A stretch of DNA of 64,000 nt from Chitinophaga chungangae (lineage in GTDB: Bacteria > Bacteroidota > Bacteroidia > Chitinophagales > Chitinophagaceae). Of this stretch, positions 27,325-37,781 are shown one piece after another. The translations under genes were made by a program, and so were the position numbers. Under the pieces are notes generated by a model. That model did not search any database, was not told the origin of the DNA, and saw only the letters and a program-made list of their open reading frames with translations. Location: NCBI RefSeq assembly GCF_017742215.1, contig NZ_JAGHKP010000002.1:592737-656736 (forward strand), in the 5' to 3' direction. Each line of letters starts with the position of its first letter. Position 1 is the stretch's first letter.

Positions 27325-28866
27325 TTAGTTAAGCTTGAAAGAGATGTTCTGCATGGAACGTACCTTGTTATCCGGGCCTTTTACCCTGATGTTCTCAAAA
27401 TACACCAGGTCGCCGGCTTTTAACGTACGGATCGCGTTGGTGATCTCCGCGGATTTAGGCCAGTATTCAGAATTTGCTTCTCCTTCCACATATTCGCGGC
27501 CCCTTGAATCGATCGCCATGCGGTAGCTTACCACTGCGTAACGCACGCCGTCGAATACGAAATCTTCCAGGTCCGCACGAAGGCCCTGCTGCGCTTTAAA
27601 CTCGGCAACCTTCATGGTGGGGCCTTTGCTCACGCCCACTTTCATGGTCGGGTCGGGCACCATTTTCACGCGGAATTCCTTGGAGTCAAGTTTTTTCATT
27701 TGCCCGTCGATCTCCGCGGATACGCTGATAATGGCCTTGGTGCCGGGTTGTGAAGCGGTTACGATAAATTCGCCGGGACCTCTTTTGGTGATCTGCGCGC
27801 CGCCGCCGCTAACGGATGCAATGATCTTTTCAGCAGGCACGCCGGCAGCCGAAATAGAGATCGGGTTCTGCAGCGCCGCGTAGATCACGTTCATTTTGTC
27901 GGCGGAGATGGAAGTGGCGGATGCGCCTACTTTATAGTTCTCGGTGAAATTCCTCGTTACTTTTTCGCCGTTCGGTTTGATCAACTCAACAGTACCGGAA
28001 ATGGAGTGCTCGCCGATGGCGCCTACTGGCACCTTGTAAACGCCCATGCCGTTTTTCGCTTCAATGGGCTGGCCGTTGATCACGATGGTAGGATTTACGG
28101 TAGAGCTGTAAGCTCCCATTACGACTTTCGCTTCCAGTTCCTGGCCGGAGGTAAAGTTTTTAGAGTTGAGCGATACGAACGCTTCCAGCTGGTCGAATTT
28201 GAAGTCTTTTTCAGATACTTCAGACAGCAGCTTGTCGATGATCATCGCTTCTGAGTTCTTGATATCGTTCTGGAACTTGCTCAGCAAAGTAACGGCTGCG
28301 ATCGACGGTACCATATTGAAGTGGTAGGTCGTCCAGTTTTTTTTCACGGGGCCTTTCTGATCAGGCTCGTCCACTTTCAGCGGAAGGTTCTGAGAAAAGG
28401 CTGCGCGGTCTTTTGCATCGATAAGCGCCAGCATCTGGTCCCTTACTTGTTGTAAACGTTTCTGCAGGGCGGGGCCGTTCTTCTGGTTTTCCATGATGCG
28501 CGTTGCGGCATCGAGGTTATCCTTTCCTTTGATCTCACCTTTTTCGTTGAGGCCATCGCTCGCGTTAATGATAGAATCTTTGAGTGCGTTAATATAGGTA
28601 TAGGCGTCGGCAGAAAGTTTTCTAACCTGGTCTGCCTTTGCTTTATAGGGACCGACTTTCGCTGCATCGTTCTTCATCTGGTCTTCGAACATGCGGTAGG
28701 TTACCTTGTTCTTCGCGTCGATGGAAGTATTGGATGTAGTGATGGAATTATTTACGATATCAAATGCGTTCAAAATCTCGGCGGATACGTTCAAAGCCAG
28801 CATGGCTGTGAGCACCAGGTACATGAAGTTGATCATCTTCTGCCTGGGGTCTTTGGGTAATGCCAT
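27325..28866 (-). CDS. gldM: Gliding motility / type IX secretion motor protein GldM (PorM)
   Basis: 513 residues. One N-terminal transmembrane helix (MINFMYLVLTAMLALNVSAE, about residues 11-30) anchors a long periplasmic shaft of four domains. It begins with helical sequence to about 200 and continues as beta-rich domains (GQELEAKVVMGAYSSTVNPT) with a conserved end (AGDLVYFENIRVKGPDNKVR). GldM and GldL form the proton-driven rotary motor whose shaft reaches GldKN. Length and order match the family. Confidence 0.95.
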   Translation of the reverse strand: MALPKDPRQKMINFMYLVLTAMLALNVSAEILNAFDIVNNSITTSNTSIDAKNKVTYRMFEDQMKNDAAKVGPYKAKADQVRKLSADAYTYINALKDSIINASDGLNEKGEIKGKDNLDAATRIMENQKNGPALQKRLQQVRDQMLALIDAKDRAAFSQNLPLKVDEPDQKGPVKKNWTTYHFNMVPSIAAVTLLSKFQNDIKNSEAMIIDKLLSEVSEKDFKFDQLEAFVSLNSKNFTSGQELEAKVVMGAYSSTVNPTIVINGQPIEAKNGMGVYKVPVGAIGEHSISGTVELIKPNGEKVTRNFTENYKVGASATSISADKMNVIYAALQNPISISAAGVPAEKIIASVSGGGAQITKRGPGEFIVTASQPGTKAIISVSAEIDGQMKKLDSKEFRVKMVPDPTMKVGVSKGPTMKVAEFKAQQGLRADLEDFVFDGVRYAVVSYRMAIDSRGREYVEGEANSEYWPKSAEITNAIRTLKAGDLVYFENIRVKGPDNKVRSMQNISFKLN

Positions 28867-28917
28867 AGTTGATTACAAGTTTTAAATGAATGTATCTTGT
28901 TTACTATTGCGTTACCG

Positions 28918-29658
28918 TTATCTGCCTTGCATTGCCGTGAGCATGTTGCCGTAAACGGTGTTCAGGTTACCGAGGTTGCGCGCCAGCAGGGTGATCTGCT
29001 CTTGTGTTTTCTTGGCGTCGTCAACGGAACCGCTCATGGCCTGTGAAGCGCTCAGCAGGTTGCTGTAGAAGCTGTTCATGGCTTTGAGATGGTTGTTGGT
29101 ATCCTGCAGTTCCAGTTCGTAGATGGCATTGAGTGAGGCCAGGTTTTTGGTCATGGACTGCACTTGCTCGTGGAAGTTGCGGGTAGATTCGGATGCGTTA
29201 TTGAAAGTGGAAACGGCTGCCGCTGCGTTGGTGTAAGCTTGTGTTACGCTGCCGATAGCGGAGGCTGCTTCGCGTGTTTTCTGTGTGTAATCGCCGGTAG
29301 CAGCAACCACGTCGCTGATATCGCGCATTTTGTCTACGGTAGAGCCGAGCTTGCTGAAGTTTTCGCTCAGGCGGCTCAGGTTTGCGGGCGTAATGTCTGC
29401 TTCCTGGAGCATTTTGTCCATGCCGGCGAGTGCGGGGCTGCCTGCGGCTACCGCGGCTGCGGGTGCGGGAGCATGACTGGTGTCAGGCACAAAAGCGTAC
29501 ACGAAGAAGATAAGCGCCTCCACGCTCAGACCGAGGATCAGCGCTACGTCTGCGCCAGGCCAGTGCTGGAGTTTGAACAACGCGCCGATGATCACTACCG
29601 ATGCACCAACGCATACAAAGAAGTTTAGCCATTTCGCTGTGTTAGGATTCATAGCCAT
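28918..29658 (-). CDS. gldL: Gliding motility / type IX secretion motor protein GldL (PorL)
   Basis: 246 residues with two transmembrane helices (about 10-29 and 35-55) and a long helical cytoplasmic tail. The residues tied to proton transfer are conserved in place: Lys29 at the end of helix 1 (GALFKLQHWPG) and Glu47 within helix 2 (LGLSVEALIFFVYAF). GldL is the five-fold stator around the GldM pair. Second gene of the operon. Confidence 0.95.
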   Translation of the reverse strand: MAMNPNTAKWLNFFVCVGASVVIIGALFKLQHWPGADVALILGLSVEALIFFVYAFVPDTSHAPAPAAAVAAGSPALAGMDKMLQEADITPANLSRLSENFSKLGSTVDKMRDISDVVAATGDYTQKTREAASAIGSVTQAYTNAAAAVSTFNNASESTRNFHEQVQSMTKNLASLNAIYELELQDTNNHLKAMNSFYSNLLSASQAMSGSVDDAKKTQEQITLLARNLGNLNTVYGNMLTAMQGR

Positions 29659-29766
29659 AGGTTAAAATTGTTTATGGGTGATTAAAAGGAAAAAAGCTCG
29701 TTTCAGGTTTGTCATGTCTTTCGATTTTACGGTTTATCAAGGATGGATTCAGCTATTGATCCTGTT

Positions 29767-31047
29767 TTATTTACGGTTGAAATCGTTTTTAGACCTGCTC
29801 AGGAAAGCGATCGTACAGCGGAAGCCGATGTAAGATTTGGCGCTGTCCTGGTATTCGTAAGAACGTGTGCCATTCTGAAGGAAATGCCCGATATCTTTCC
29901 AGCTGCCGCCTCTTACGGTTTTACGTTTCATCTTCGGCGCCGCGTTATCCGGAACGTCCATTCTCAGATAAGGGTTCATGTCTGAAGTGAAAGAGTAGGC
30001 ATTCTGATAAAAAATGTCCTGCGTCCATTCGGCCACGTTGCCCGCCATGTTGTACAGGCCGTAGTCGTTAGGCCAGTAAGCATCGGCGCGCACGGTGTAG
30101 AAACCGCCGTCTTCCGGGTAGTTGCCACGGCCGGGTTTGAAGTTCGCCAGCAGGCATCCTTTTTTGTTGCGGATATAATAACCGCCCCAGGGATAAGGCG
30201 CCTGTTCGCGGCCGCCGCGGGCTGCATATTCCCACTGCGCTTCCGAAGGGAGCTGGAATTTATCTTCCGTGAATTGTTTTTTGGAGGTACGGTAGTCTTC
30301 CCAGAACTTACTGCGCCATTCGCAGAAAGTACTGGCCTGGTGCCAGGTTACGCCCACCACCGGGTAGTTGTCGAAGGCGGGGTGCCAGAAGTACATACGC
30401 GTCATCGGCTCGTTGTAGGCGTAAGAGAAATCCCTGATCCAGCAAAGGGTATCGGGATAGATGGCAACGTCTTTTTTCTCGATGAAAGTATTACGCGGCT
30501 TGTCTTTGTTCTCACGCAGCTTCGCCTTTTCCCAGTTGAAAGTCTCCTGGTGATACAGCAGCTTGCGAACGTCGATGTCTTTGCGGCCATACAGGCGGTC
30601 GTCCGGCGCATAGATCATGGCATCGACCTTTTCGTAGGTCGATTTGTCTTTCCAGTTGATCTTCTGCTTCCAGTCCACATAGTCCTGGCCATTATCGTTC
30701 TTCACATGCCCGAGGAGGATGTGCGCAATGGAATCCGTCACCCAGTTTACGAACTGTCGGTATTCATTGTTGGTGATCTCCGTAGCGTCCATGTAAAACC
30801 CGGAAATGGAGATGGCTTTGTTCCTGGCCGTATAGGCATAGTTCACATCTTCATCGCTGGGGCCCATGTGAAAAGTTCCGGATGGCACGTATACCATTCC
30901 GTAAGGTACGGGGGGAGTGTACTTCGGCCGGGGACTTACACCTATCAGCTGACCTTGTGCGTTTTTGGGGGTTTTACCACCACCGCAGCTGGCCAGGAGA
31001 ACCGGCAGCAGTATGACCAACAGCCCACTACAATAATTAAGCTTCAT
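29767..31047 (-). CDS. gldK: Gliding motility / type IX secretion lipoprotein GldK (PorK)
   Basis: Outer-membrane lipoprotein that forms the periplasmic ring with GldN. The signal ends in LLASCGGG. An ATG at 31047 gives a compact 21-residue lipoprotein signal; an in-frame ATG at 31062 adds five residues. The body is a formylglycine-generating-enzyme-like fold (MVYVPSGTFHMGPSDEDVNY, then DATEITNNEYRQFV, EWRSKFWEDY, LPSEAQWEYAARGG and NMAGNVAEWTQDIF). First gene of the operon, 108 bp before gldL. Confidence 0.95.
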   Translation of the reverse strand: MKLNYCSGLLVILLPVLLASCGGGKTPKNAQGQLIGVSPRPKYTPPVPYGMVYVPSGTFHMGPSDEDVNYAYTARNKAISISGFYMDATEITNNEYRQFVNWVTDSIAHILLGHVKNDNGQDYVDWKQKINWKDKSTYEKVDAMIYAPDDRLYGRKDIDVRKLLYHQETFNWEKAKLRENKDKPRNTFIEKKDVAIYPDTLCWIRDFSYAYNEPMTRMYFWHPAFDNYPVVGVTWHQASTFCEWRSKFWEDYRTSKKQFTEDKFQLPSEAQWEYAARGGREQAPYPWGGYYIRNKKGCLLANFKPGRGNYPEDGGFYTVRADAYWPNDYGLYNMAGNVAEWTQDIFYQNAYSFTSDMNPYLRMDVPDNAAPKMKRKTVRGGSWKDIGHFLQNGTRSYEYQDSAKSYIGFRCTIAFLSRSKNDFNRK

Positions 31048-31062
31048 AAGGGTGACTTTCAT

Positions 31063-31455
31063 TAGAATACGATGATTTTTCCTGAGCCGGCCAGATGTTT
31101 GAACACGATTTTCTCATTTTTTAAGTCCCTTTTTCACCTGGTTGTTTATCAGAAAGATAGCAAATGTAATAATTATTTTTAATCCGTAGTTAGTTTTCAC
31201 CCAACTTTTTCAATTCCACAAATCAGGGCTACGTAACCTATTTAAACGTGCCTTTTAACATTTTATTATGTAACATGCCGTCTCTCACACAAATTCACCA
31301 TGGCCTTTCCGCCCCTTTGGAGACCTTTGCAAACGCTTGCCAGTCAGGTTCATATACGCATCTAATATAAATATAATATTTATTTTGATATTATTGCGGT
31401 TATTTTTTGCCCGTAAGCGCTAATTTATCAAAGGGATTGCAAATTACAACAAATT
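31063..31455. other. Long AT-rich gap upstream of gldK
   Basis: 393 bp without a gene. It should hold the promoter of gldKLMN, for which the -7-like box at 31161-31168 is the best candidate, and the 3' end of the YyaL-like gene, for which I see no strong terminator. Nothing else recognised. Confidence 0.5.
31161..31168 (-). promoter_or_regulatory. Candidate -7 box of the gldKLMN operon
   Basis: Minus strand TACATTTG matches TAnnTTTG. It lies about 115 bp before the gldK start, and no clear -33 TTG sits at the normal distance. Confidence 0.35.
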
Positions 31456-33501
31456 TCATATTAAATTAGTTATTTCTGATATATATTCCACCGGTTTAAC
31501 ACATTGATAATCCCGGCAAAGGTATACCAGCGTTTTCCCTTCCTTCGCCCGCTGCTGCAGCAAAGGCATGTCCTTCTCGTCGGAACCCGCTCCCAGCAAC
31601 ACTTTATAAGGAACATACAACCCGTTCAGCTCCCGCATCCGCTCCAGGTAAGCCGGCCCGGCCACCGCCAGCTCCGGCGTGCCCTGCACCAGCCGCAGCA
31701 CCATCGCCGCCCAAACGCCGAACGACGTAGGGTACCGTGTTACCGTCTGCACCAGCCCCGCCGTCATCGCCAGCGCCCTTTCCGCCCATTCGTTTTTGTC
31801 GAACACAATGGAAAGATGCCAGAGATTATGCGCCATCACCGCGTTGCCGCTCGGCACCGCGCCGTCGTAGATCTCTTTCTTACGTACGATCACATCGCCC
31901 TGCCCGGATGCGGTGTAATAAAAATAACGCAGGTTCTCGTCGCTGAATTGTTCTATCACAAAATCCGCTACTTCCGCCGCCATGCGCACCCGCTCCAGGT
32001 TTCCCGAAGTTTCCTGCAGCGCGATCAGCGCGTGCACCAGGTTGGCGTAATCGTCCAGGAACGCGGGATAACGCGCGCTGCCTTCTTTATACGTATGCCA
32101 GAACGCCGGGGCTGCCCCGGGCTTGCGCATATTTTTAAGGATGCAGTCCATCGCCGCTTCCGCCATTTCCAGGTAAACATTTTCGTTCAAAGCCGCGGCG
32201 GCCTTGCAGCAGGCGTGGATCATTAACGCATTCCAGCCCAGTAATATTTTATCGTCCAGCCCCGGGCGCACGCGTTTTTCCCGTGCCGCCATCAGTTTCG
32301 GCCGGCTTCTTTCCAGTAAGGCTTCCAGTTCGCCGGGCGCGATGCCCTGTTCTTTTGCAACCGCTTCCAGCGGCCGCGGCGCCCAGAGAATGTTCACGTC
32401 TTCCCAGTTGCCGTGCCGGCTGATATTGTAATACGCCTTGAACGCCGGCGAATCTTCGACCAGCAAACTGTCGATCTCTTCTTCTCCCCAAACGTAAAAC
32501 TTCCCTTCCACTCCTTCGGAATCCGCGTCCAGCGCGGAATAGAAAGCGCCTTCGGGGGAAGTCAGCTCACGTTTCACAAATTCCAGCGTATGCCGCACCA
32601 CTTTCGCATACCGTTCGTTGCCCGTGAGCTGGTACGCCTCGCAGAGCGTGTCTACCAGCAAAGCATTGTCGTACAGCATCTTTTCGAAATGCGGCGCCAG
32701 CCATTTTTCGTCGGTGGAATACCGCGCAAAACCGCCGCCCAGTTGGTCGTAAATGCCGCCGTCGATCATCTTACCGAGAGAAAGCAGGGCCTGTTGCAGC
32801 GCCGCTTCGTTTTTGCTGACGCGGTAATGCCGCAGCAGGTATTGGATGGAGAAACTTTGAGGGAACTTGGGCGCACGGCCGAAACCGCCCCATTCCTTGT
32901 CTGCCTGCCCTAACAGCGCCAGCACCATTGCGTCCGCCTGTTCCTGCGTAAAAAGTTGTTCGCGGCCCGGGCCAAGGTCTACCGCGTTCACGCCGAAAGC
33001 ATTGCTCTGGTGGAGGTGCTGTGTAAGATTGGCGGCCTGTTCTTCCAGGTCTTTCCGTTTCGTTTTGAACGCGTCGCTCACGGCCAGCAGCACTTCCGTC
33101 CACGAAGGGCGGTTGTAGGCCTGTTTTGGCGGGAAATAGGTGCCGCCGTAAAAAGGCTGGCGGTCTGGCAGCAGGAACATGTTCAGCGGCCATCCGCCGT
33201 TACCGGCTATGGCCTGCAGCGCGTCCATGTAAATATGATCGATGTCCGGGCGTTCTTCCCGGTCTATCTTGATGTTCACGAAATGTTCGTTCATGATCGC
33301 CGCGGTGGCTTCGTTCTCGAAGCTTTCGCGTTCCATCACGTGGCACCAGTGGCAGGCGGCGTAGCCTATGCTCACCAGGATGGGCTTGTTTTCCGCTTCG
33401 GCCTTCCGGAAGGCTTCTTCGCCCCAGGGGTACCAGTCTACCGGGTTATGGGCGTGCTGAAGCAGGTACGGGCTGGTTTCCTTTGCAAGACGGTTTGCCA
33501 T
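31456..33501 (-). CDS. Thioredoxin-domain protein of the YyaL/DUF255 family
   Basis: 681 residues. The N-terminal DUF255 domain is thioredoxin-like (about 1-165) with the conserved start [20 protein letters not shown] and the active-site-like [13 protein letters not shown] helical barrel of six-hairpin-glycosidase type follows (about 190-600, for example [20 protein letters not shown] and [16 protein letters not shown]). No signal peptide, so cytoplasmic. The family is widespread but its reaction is not established. The gene stands alone. Confidence 0.9.
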   Translation of the reverse strand: MANRLAKETSPYLLQHAHNPVDWYPWGEEAFRKAEAENKPILVSIGYAACHWCHVMERESFENEATAAIMNEHFVNIKIDREERPDIDHIYMDALQAIAGNGGWPLNMFLLPDRQPFYGGTYFPPKQAYNRPSWTEVLLAVSDAFKTKRKDLEEQAANLTQHLHQSNAFGVNAVDLGPGREQLFTQEQADAMVLALLGQADKEWGGFGRAPKFPQSFSIQYLLRHYRVSKNEAALQQALLSLGKMIDGGIYDQLGGGFARYSTDEKWLAPHFEKMLYDNALLVDTLCEAYQLTGNERYAKVVRHTLEFVKRELTSPEGAFYSALDADSEGVEGKFYVWGEEEIDSLLVEDSPAFKAYYNISRHGNWEDVNILWAPRPLEAVAKEQGIAPGELEALLERSRPKLMAAREKRVRPGLDDKILLGWNALMIHACCKAAAALNENVYLEMAEAAMDCILKNMRKPGAAPAFWHTYKEGSARYPAFLDDYANLVHALIALQETSGNLERVRMAAEVADFVIEQFSDENLRYFYYTASGQGDVIVRKKEIYDGAVPSGNAVMAHNLWHLSIVFDKNEWAERALAMTAGLVQTVTRYPTSFGVWAAMVLRLVQGTPELAVAGPAYLERMRELNGLYVPYKVLLGAGSDEKDMPLLQQRAKEGKTLVYLCRDYQCVKPVEYISEITNLI

Positions 33502-33551
33502 GAATATGATCGGTTAATGGTGTCTTAATCAATACGAAAGTAGTTTAAAAC

Positions 33552-33583
33552 AAAAAAGGAACACCTTCCGATGTTCCTTTTTC
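33552..33583. terminator. Terminator downstream of hemD
   Basis: An AAAAAGGAACA/TGTTCCTTTTT inverted repeat with an 8-nt loop, giving a T-run on either strand. On the minus strand it follows the hemD stop codon by 20 bp. Confidence 0.75.
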
Positions 33584-33602
33584 TATAAAATTTTTGTTGC
33601 GA

Positions 33603-34391
33603 TTATTTTTTGTTCAATCCCTGGAGGAATTGTTCAAGTGCGGCTACCATGGAAGGCGCCTGCGGGGCGGGCGCTTTTACGTCGAGGCGCAGGCCGGCTT
33701 CTTCCACTGCTGCGGAAGTGGTGGGGCCGAACGCACCGATGTGGGTGCCGTTCTGTTTGAATTTCGGCATGTTCTCGAACAGCGATTTTACGCCGGAAGG
33801 GCTGAAAAATACGATCATGTCGTACTCCTTGCCGGACAGCACGTCTTTTACGTCGTTCGAAACGGTCTTGTACAGCGAAGCCATGGCATATTCGCACTTG
33901 TTAGCTTTTAACCATTCTTCGATGTCTTTTTTCTGACTGTCTGAGCTGGGGAACAGGAACTTCTCGTTCTCCCTGTGTTTGTTCATCACTTCCAGCAGGC
34001 TTTTGGTAGAGCCGTCGGCTCCGTAAAACACCTTGCGTTTGCGGTAAAGGATGAACTTTTGCAGGTAAAGCGCAACGGCTTCTGTGATACAGAAGTACTT
34101 ACAATCCTGGGAGACTTTTACTTTCAACTCTTCGCATACGCGGAAGAAGTGGTCTACCGAATTCCGACTGGTGAAAATAACCGCGGTGTAAGTGACAATA
34201 TCCACTTTTTGTTTGCGGAAATCTTTACCCGGCACACCCTCCACGCGAATGAAAGGAAAAAAATCCAAGCGAACATTGAATTTCTTTGCTAAGTCGAAAT
34301 AAGGTGATTTCTCTGTCTCTGGCTTAGGTTGGGAAATTAGGATCGTTAGTTGTTTTTCCTGCAAATCTTTTTTTGGCCCGCCTTTTATCAT
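33603..34391 (-). CDS. hemD: Uroporphyrinogen-III synthase
   Basis: 262 residues of the HemD fold, which closes and inverts ring D of hydroxymethylbilane in heme synthesis. It carries the Bacteroidota-type sequence (ISQPKPETEKSPYFDLA, then YTAVIFTSRNSVDHFFRVCE, AVALYLQKFILYRKRKVFYG and IVFFSPSGVKSLFENMP). It lies 36 bp downstream of the DUF4271 gene. The heme-related hemW starts divergently about 1.1 kb away. Confidence 0.85.
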   Translation of the reverse strand: MIKGGPKKDLQEKQLTILISQPKPETEKSPYFDLAKKFNVRLDFFPFIRVEGVPGKDFRKQKVDIVTYTAVIFTSRNSVDHFFRVCEELKVKVSQDCKYFCITEAVALYLQKFILYRKRKVFYGADGSTKSLLEVMNKHRENEKFLFPSSDSQKKDIEEWLKANKCEYAMASLYKTVSNDVKDVLSGKEYDMIVFFSPSGVKSLFENMPKFKQNGTHIGAFGPTTSAAVEEAGLRLDVKAPAPQAPSMVAALEQFLQGLNKK

Positions 34392-34427
34392 ACGTAATTT
34401 GCTCTTGTTTTAACAATAGCAGTAATC

Positions 34428-35429
34428 TTACGGATTACCAGTTAACCAAAGTAAAAGTACCTTCGTAATTATTAAAACCGGCACTACTTCGAATGCGCAA
34501 AGGTAAAGAAAAAAATGCAATTTGCTGAAAGAGAGATATTGGCGGACCAGCGAATAGGACCTTACGTACCTGTACACAACTAGTAATACAATAAAAAATA
34601 TTGAAATATACAGGCAGCTTTGCGCTATTTCAGGGCTGCAGAAAGCCAGTACCACCAGGAACGGCGCCAGCAGCACTCCCAGCACCTTATTGATCAGGTA
34701 CAGGATAAAAACATACGCATCGATCAGCTCTTCGTTCCCGAAAAGCCAGCCGCAAAACCTCAGCACGGTATATTTTACGATGTAAATAATGCCGACCAGC
34801 AGCATCAGGCCGGGTATCAGCATCCAGGCGATGGCGCCCGTGGGGTAATCGAGCCGGTACATGAGCAGGTACAGGTACAGCCCCAGGCTGACCACAAAAA
34901 ACGAGTTCAGTAAAAAGTTGGGGAACGGCGACTGTGAAAGCTGGTCTTTCAGCTGTCGTTGGCTCAGCGTGGGGTTGAAGAAAGCCCTGAAGAGGTCCGA
35001 AAAATATTTCAGGTACGCGCTCCGGATAATGCCCAACAACAGTATCACGCCCGCCACGAGGTATACCAACCAGTCCTGCGAAGGGTCTTTCCTTACGGGA
35101 TTGATGTCGTACTGCACATATTTCCCTTCCCGGTTGAGGTACATATGTTTTTTCTCCAGCGCCTGCATGATGGTATCGTAAGCATGCACTTTGGGCGCAG
35201 CGGCGGCGGCCAGGGAATCGCGCAGCGCCACGGAATCCACGTGCTGCGCCTTCGGCGCGGTAACCGCGGAATCTGTCTTAACTTTGCGTACAGCCGCAGC
35301 AGCGGGTTTGGGAGCCGCCGTTTTTTTCGCCGCGCTATCCGACTGCGCCCGGAGGGACAGTGAAACGGTGGCCAGCAGCAAAAACAACATGCAGGTTCGC
35401 AACGGTCTGTAAAATTTATGATGATGCAA
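34428..35429 (-). CDS. DUF4271-family membrane protein
   Basis: 333 residues: a signal-like N-terminus, an alanine/lysine-rich low-complexity stretch to about residue 75, then a membrane domain with six or seven helices from about 118 (YLVAGVILLLGIIRSAYLKY) to the end. The TTG at 35429 gives a positively charged n-region (HHHKFYRPLRT) ahead of the hydrophobic core and is preferred over the ATG at 35390, which lacks it. The family is known only from Bacteroidota; its placement beside hemD recurs, but no function is known. Confidence 0.8.
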   Translation of the reverse strand: MHHHKFYRPLRTCMLFLLLATVSLSLRAQSDSAAKKTAAPKPAAAAVRKVKTDSAVTAPKAQHVDSVALRDSLAAAAAPKVHAYDTIMQALEKKHMYLNREGKYVQYDINPVRKDPSQDWLVYLVAGVILLLGIIRSAYLKYFSDLFRAFFNPTLSQRQLKDQLSQSPFPNFLLNSFFVVSLGLYLYLLMYRLDYPTGAIAWMLIPGLMLLVGIIYIVKYTVLRFCGWLFGNEELIDAYVFILYLINKVLGVLLAPFLVVLAFCSPEIAQSCLYISIFFIVLLVVYRYVRSYSLVRQYLSFSKLHFFLYLCAFEVVPVLIITKVLLLWLTGNP

Positions 35430-35520
35430 TTAACTATTCTTGTTCCAAAAATATCAACAAAACTCACATGTATTTTCGAGGTTTGCAAATAATCCCGCTA
35501 ATTCTTTCTTAAAACAGCTC

Positions 35521-36645
35521 ATGGCCGGTATCTATATTCATATTCCTTTCTGCAAAAAGGCTTGTCATTACTGCAATTTTCATTTCTCCACCTCGCTTCA
35601 GTACCGGGACGAGATGATGGAATGCATTCATGCGGAAGCAAACCTCCAGCAGGCCTACCTCGCCGGCCAGGCCGTGCAGACCGTCTATTTCGGCGGCGGC
35701 ACCCCCAGCCTGCTTTCCGGCGGGGCCATCCGGTCGCTGCTGGACACGCTCGGCAAACATTATACCATCGAGCCCGGCGCCGAGATCACCCTGGAAGCCA
35801 ACCCCGACGATCTTTCCCCCGAAAACCTGCAGGCCCTCCGCGACGCGGGCGTTAACCGGCTGAGCATCGGCGTGCAGTCCTTTTTTGAAGAAGACCTGAA
35901 ATGGATGAACCGCGCGCACAACGCCGCGCAATCCATACAATGCCTGGAAACAGCCATGGAAAAGGGTTTCGACAATATCAGCATCGACCTCATTTACGGC
36001 GGCCCTACCCTCACCGACGCACATTGGGAAGAAAACATCGCGCGGGCGGTCGGCCTCGGCATCCCGCATCTTTCCTGTTACGCGCTTACCGTGGAGCCGG
36101 GCACCGCGCTCGATCATTTTATCCAGCATCACAAGATCCCGCCCATCGATCCGGACCGTGCGGCGCATCATTTCGGGATGCTGATGCAGGCGCTGGAAAA
36201 AGCGGGGTACGAACATTACGAGATCTCCAATTTCGCGAAGCCAGGCATGTATTCACGGCACAACAGCAGTTACTGGCAAGGCAAACCGTACCTGGGCCTG
36301 GGGCCCAGCGCGCATTCGTTCAACGGGCAAAGCCGCCAGTGGAACGTGGCCAATAATTCGCTGTACATGCAAAGCATCCGCAAGGGCGCGGTGCCTTTCG
36401 AAAAGGAAGTGCTGAGCGCGCAGATGGCGCTGAACGAATATATCATGATCTCGCTGCGCACGCAGGCCGGTTGCGACCTGGACAGGGTGAGCGGTCAGTT
36501 CGGGGAAGACAAAAGCCTGCAGCTGCTTTCAGCCGGCGCCGAATTCATCGAAAAAGGCTGGATGTTGCGTGAAAATTCCTCGCTCAGGCTCACCCGCGAA
36601 GGCAAATTTTTCGCAGACGGCATCGCCGCGGCTATGTTTTTCTGA
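35521..36645 (+). CDS. hemW: Radical SAM heme chaperone HemW
   Basis: 374 residues of the HemW family (formerly called oxygen-independent coproporphyrinogen oxidase-like), which binds heme and passes it to respiratory proteins. The [4Fe-4S] motif is CKKACHYC (Cys-x3-Cys-x2-Cys). The SAM-binding GGGTPSLLS follows, then SIGVQSFFEEDLKWMNRAH and a C-terminal HemN-like domain. It lacks the fourth cysteine seen in true HemN. I start at 35521 (MAGIYIHIPF), where the family normally begins; the upstream in-frame extension looks non-coding. Convergent with gpsA. Confidence 0.93.
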   Translation: MAGIYIHIPFCKKACHYCNFHFSTSLQYRDEMMECIHAEANLQQAYLAGQAVQTVYFGGGTPSLLSGGAIRSLLDTLGKHYTIEPGAEITLEANPDDLSPENLQALRDAGVNRLSIGVQSFFEEDLKWMNRAHNAAQSIQCLETAMEKGFDNISIDLIYGGPTLTDAHWEENIARAVGLGIPHLSCYALTVEPGTALDHFIQHHKIPPIDPDRAAHHFGMLMQALEKAGYEHYEISNFAKPGMYSRHNSSYWQGKPYLGLGPSAHSFNGQSRQWNVANNSLYMQSIRKGAVPFEKEVLSAQMALNEYIMISLRTQAGCDLDRVSGQFGEDKSLQLLSAGAEFIEKGWMLRENSSLRLTREGKFFADGIAAAMFF

Positions 36646-36649
36646 TTTT

Positions 36650-37675
36650 TTATACGAGCCCCTTTTCCATTTCCAGGAACGCTTCTTCCGTATGCAGCTG
36701 TTCCCAGAGAATGCCGTACACCTTCTGCGCGATAGGCATGTAAGCGCCTATCTCCTGGTTGATCTCGAAAATGCAGCGGCTGGCGTAATATCCTTCCGCG
36801 ATCATGTTCAACTCAAGCTGGGCGGCCTTTACGCTGTACCCTTTGCCGATCATGTTGCCGAAGGTGCGGTTGCGGCTGTGAAGCGAATAACAGGTCACCA
36901 GCAGGTCGCCGAGATAGGCGCTGGCGTTGTAATTATGCACCACGGCTTCTTTGCCGTGCCCTGCCTGGAACTGTTCGTATTTCTCCAGAAATTCCTGCAT
37001 TTCGCGGAAGCAGTTGGTGATGAACACGCTGATGAAATTGTCGCCGTACTCGAGCCCGTGGGCGATGCCGGCACCCATGGCGTAGATGTTTTTCAGCACG
37101 GAGGCGAACTGTACGCCGTAGAGGTCTTTATTGACGATGGTTTGCAGGTAGGTATTGTTGAAACGCGCGGCCAGCTCTTCGGTGCTTTCCGCGTCGAGGC
37201 CGGAAAAGGTAAGATAGGAGAGCTTTTCGTTCGCTACTTCTTCCGCGTGGCAGGGGCCGGTAATGGTGAAATAATCTTCGACGGGCAGGCTGAACCGGTC
37301 TGCCAGGTATTCGTTGATCAGCTGGTTGGTGCCGGGCACCAGTCCTTTGATGGCGGAAACCACCTTTTTGCCACGGAATGCGTCTTCAGGGAGGGTTTCC
37401 AGCACCTGCCGCAAAAAGGCGGAAGGAACGGCCAGGATCAGCGTGTCGCTGGCTTTTACCACTTCTGCCAAATCGTTGTTCGCCTGGAGCAGCCTTGTGT
37501 CGAAATATACTGAAGCGAGGTAATGTTTGTTGTGGTGGCGCAGCTGCAGGTGGCGGATGGTTTCTTCACTGCGTATCCACCAATGAATGTTCTGGTTATT
37601 ATCTGTCAGGATCTTGGCGATGGCCGTGGCCCAGCTGCCGCTCCCGATTATTCCTGTATGATGACCCATGCTCAA
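36650..37675 (-). CDS. gpsA: NAD(P)H-dependent glycerol-3-phosphate dehydrogenase
   Basis: Reduces dihydroxyacetone phosphate to sn-glycerol 3-phosphate for phospholipid synthesis. 341 residues with the Rossmann loop IGSGSWATAIAKIL at the N-terminus, the middle motif SAIKGLVPGTNQLINEYLA, the catalytic lysine region near VLKNIYAMGAGIAHGLEYG, and the C-terminal GDLLVTCYSLHSRNRTFGNM. It ends 4 bp from the convergent hemW stop codon. Confidence 0.95.
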   Translation of the reverse strand: MSMGHHTGIIGSGSWATAIAKILTDNNQNIHWWIRSEETIRHLQLRHHNKHYLASVYFDTRLLQANNDLAEVVKASDTLILAVPSAFLRQVLETLPEDAFRGKKVVSAIKGLVPGTNQLINEYLADRFSLPVEDYFTITGPCHAEEVANEKLSYLTFSGLDAESTEELAARFNNTYLQTIVNKDLYGVQFASVLKNIYAMGAGIAHGLEYGDNFISVFITNCFREMQEFLEKYEQFQAGHGKEAVVHNYNASAYLGDLLVTCYSLHSRNRTFGNMIGKGYSVKAAQLELNMIAEGYYASRCIFEINQEIGAYMPIAQKVYGILWEQLHTEEAFLEMEKGLV

Positions 37676-37721
37676 CTTTTCGCTCTTTTTTTTTGCAATG
37701 TAAACAAAATCAAGGGGACAT

Positions 37722-37753
37722 AAAAAAAGGGGCGCACATCCCGGTACGCCCCT
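37722..37753 (-). terminator. Intrinsic terminator of the multi-permease operon
   Basis: Minus strand: AGGGGCG pairs with CGCCCCT around a 12-nt loop and is followed by seven T residues, 28 bp after the stop codon of the last transporter gene. Confidence 0.8.
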
Positions 37754-37781
37754 CCTGGTATTTTTAAAGGCCGGTGGCCAT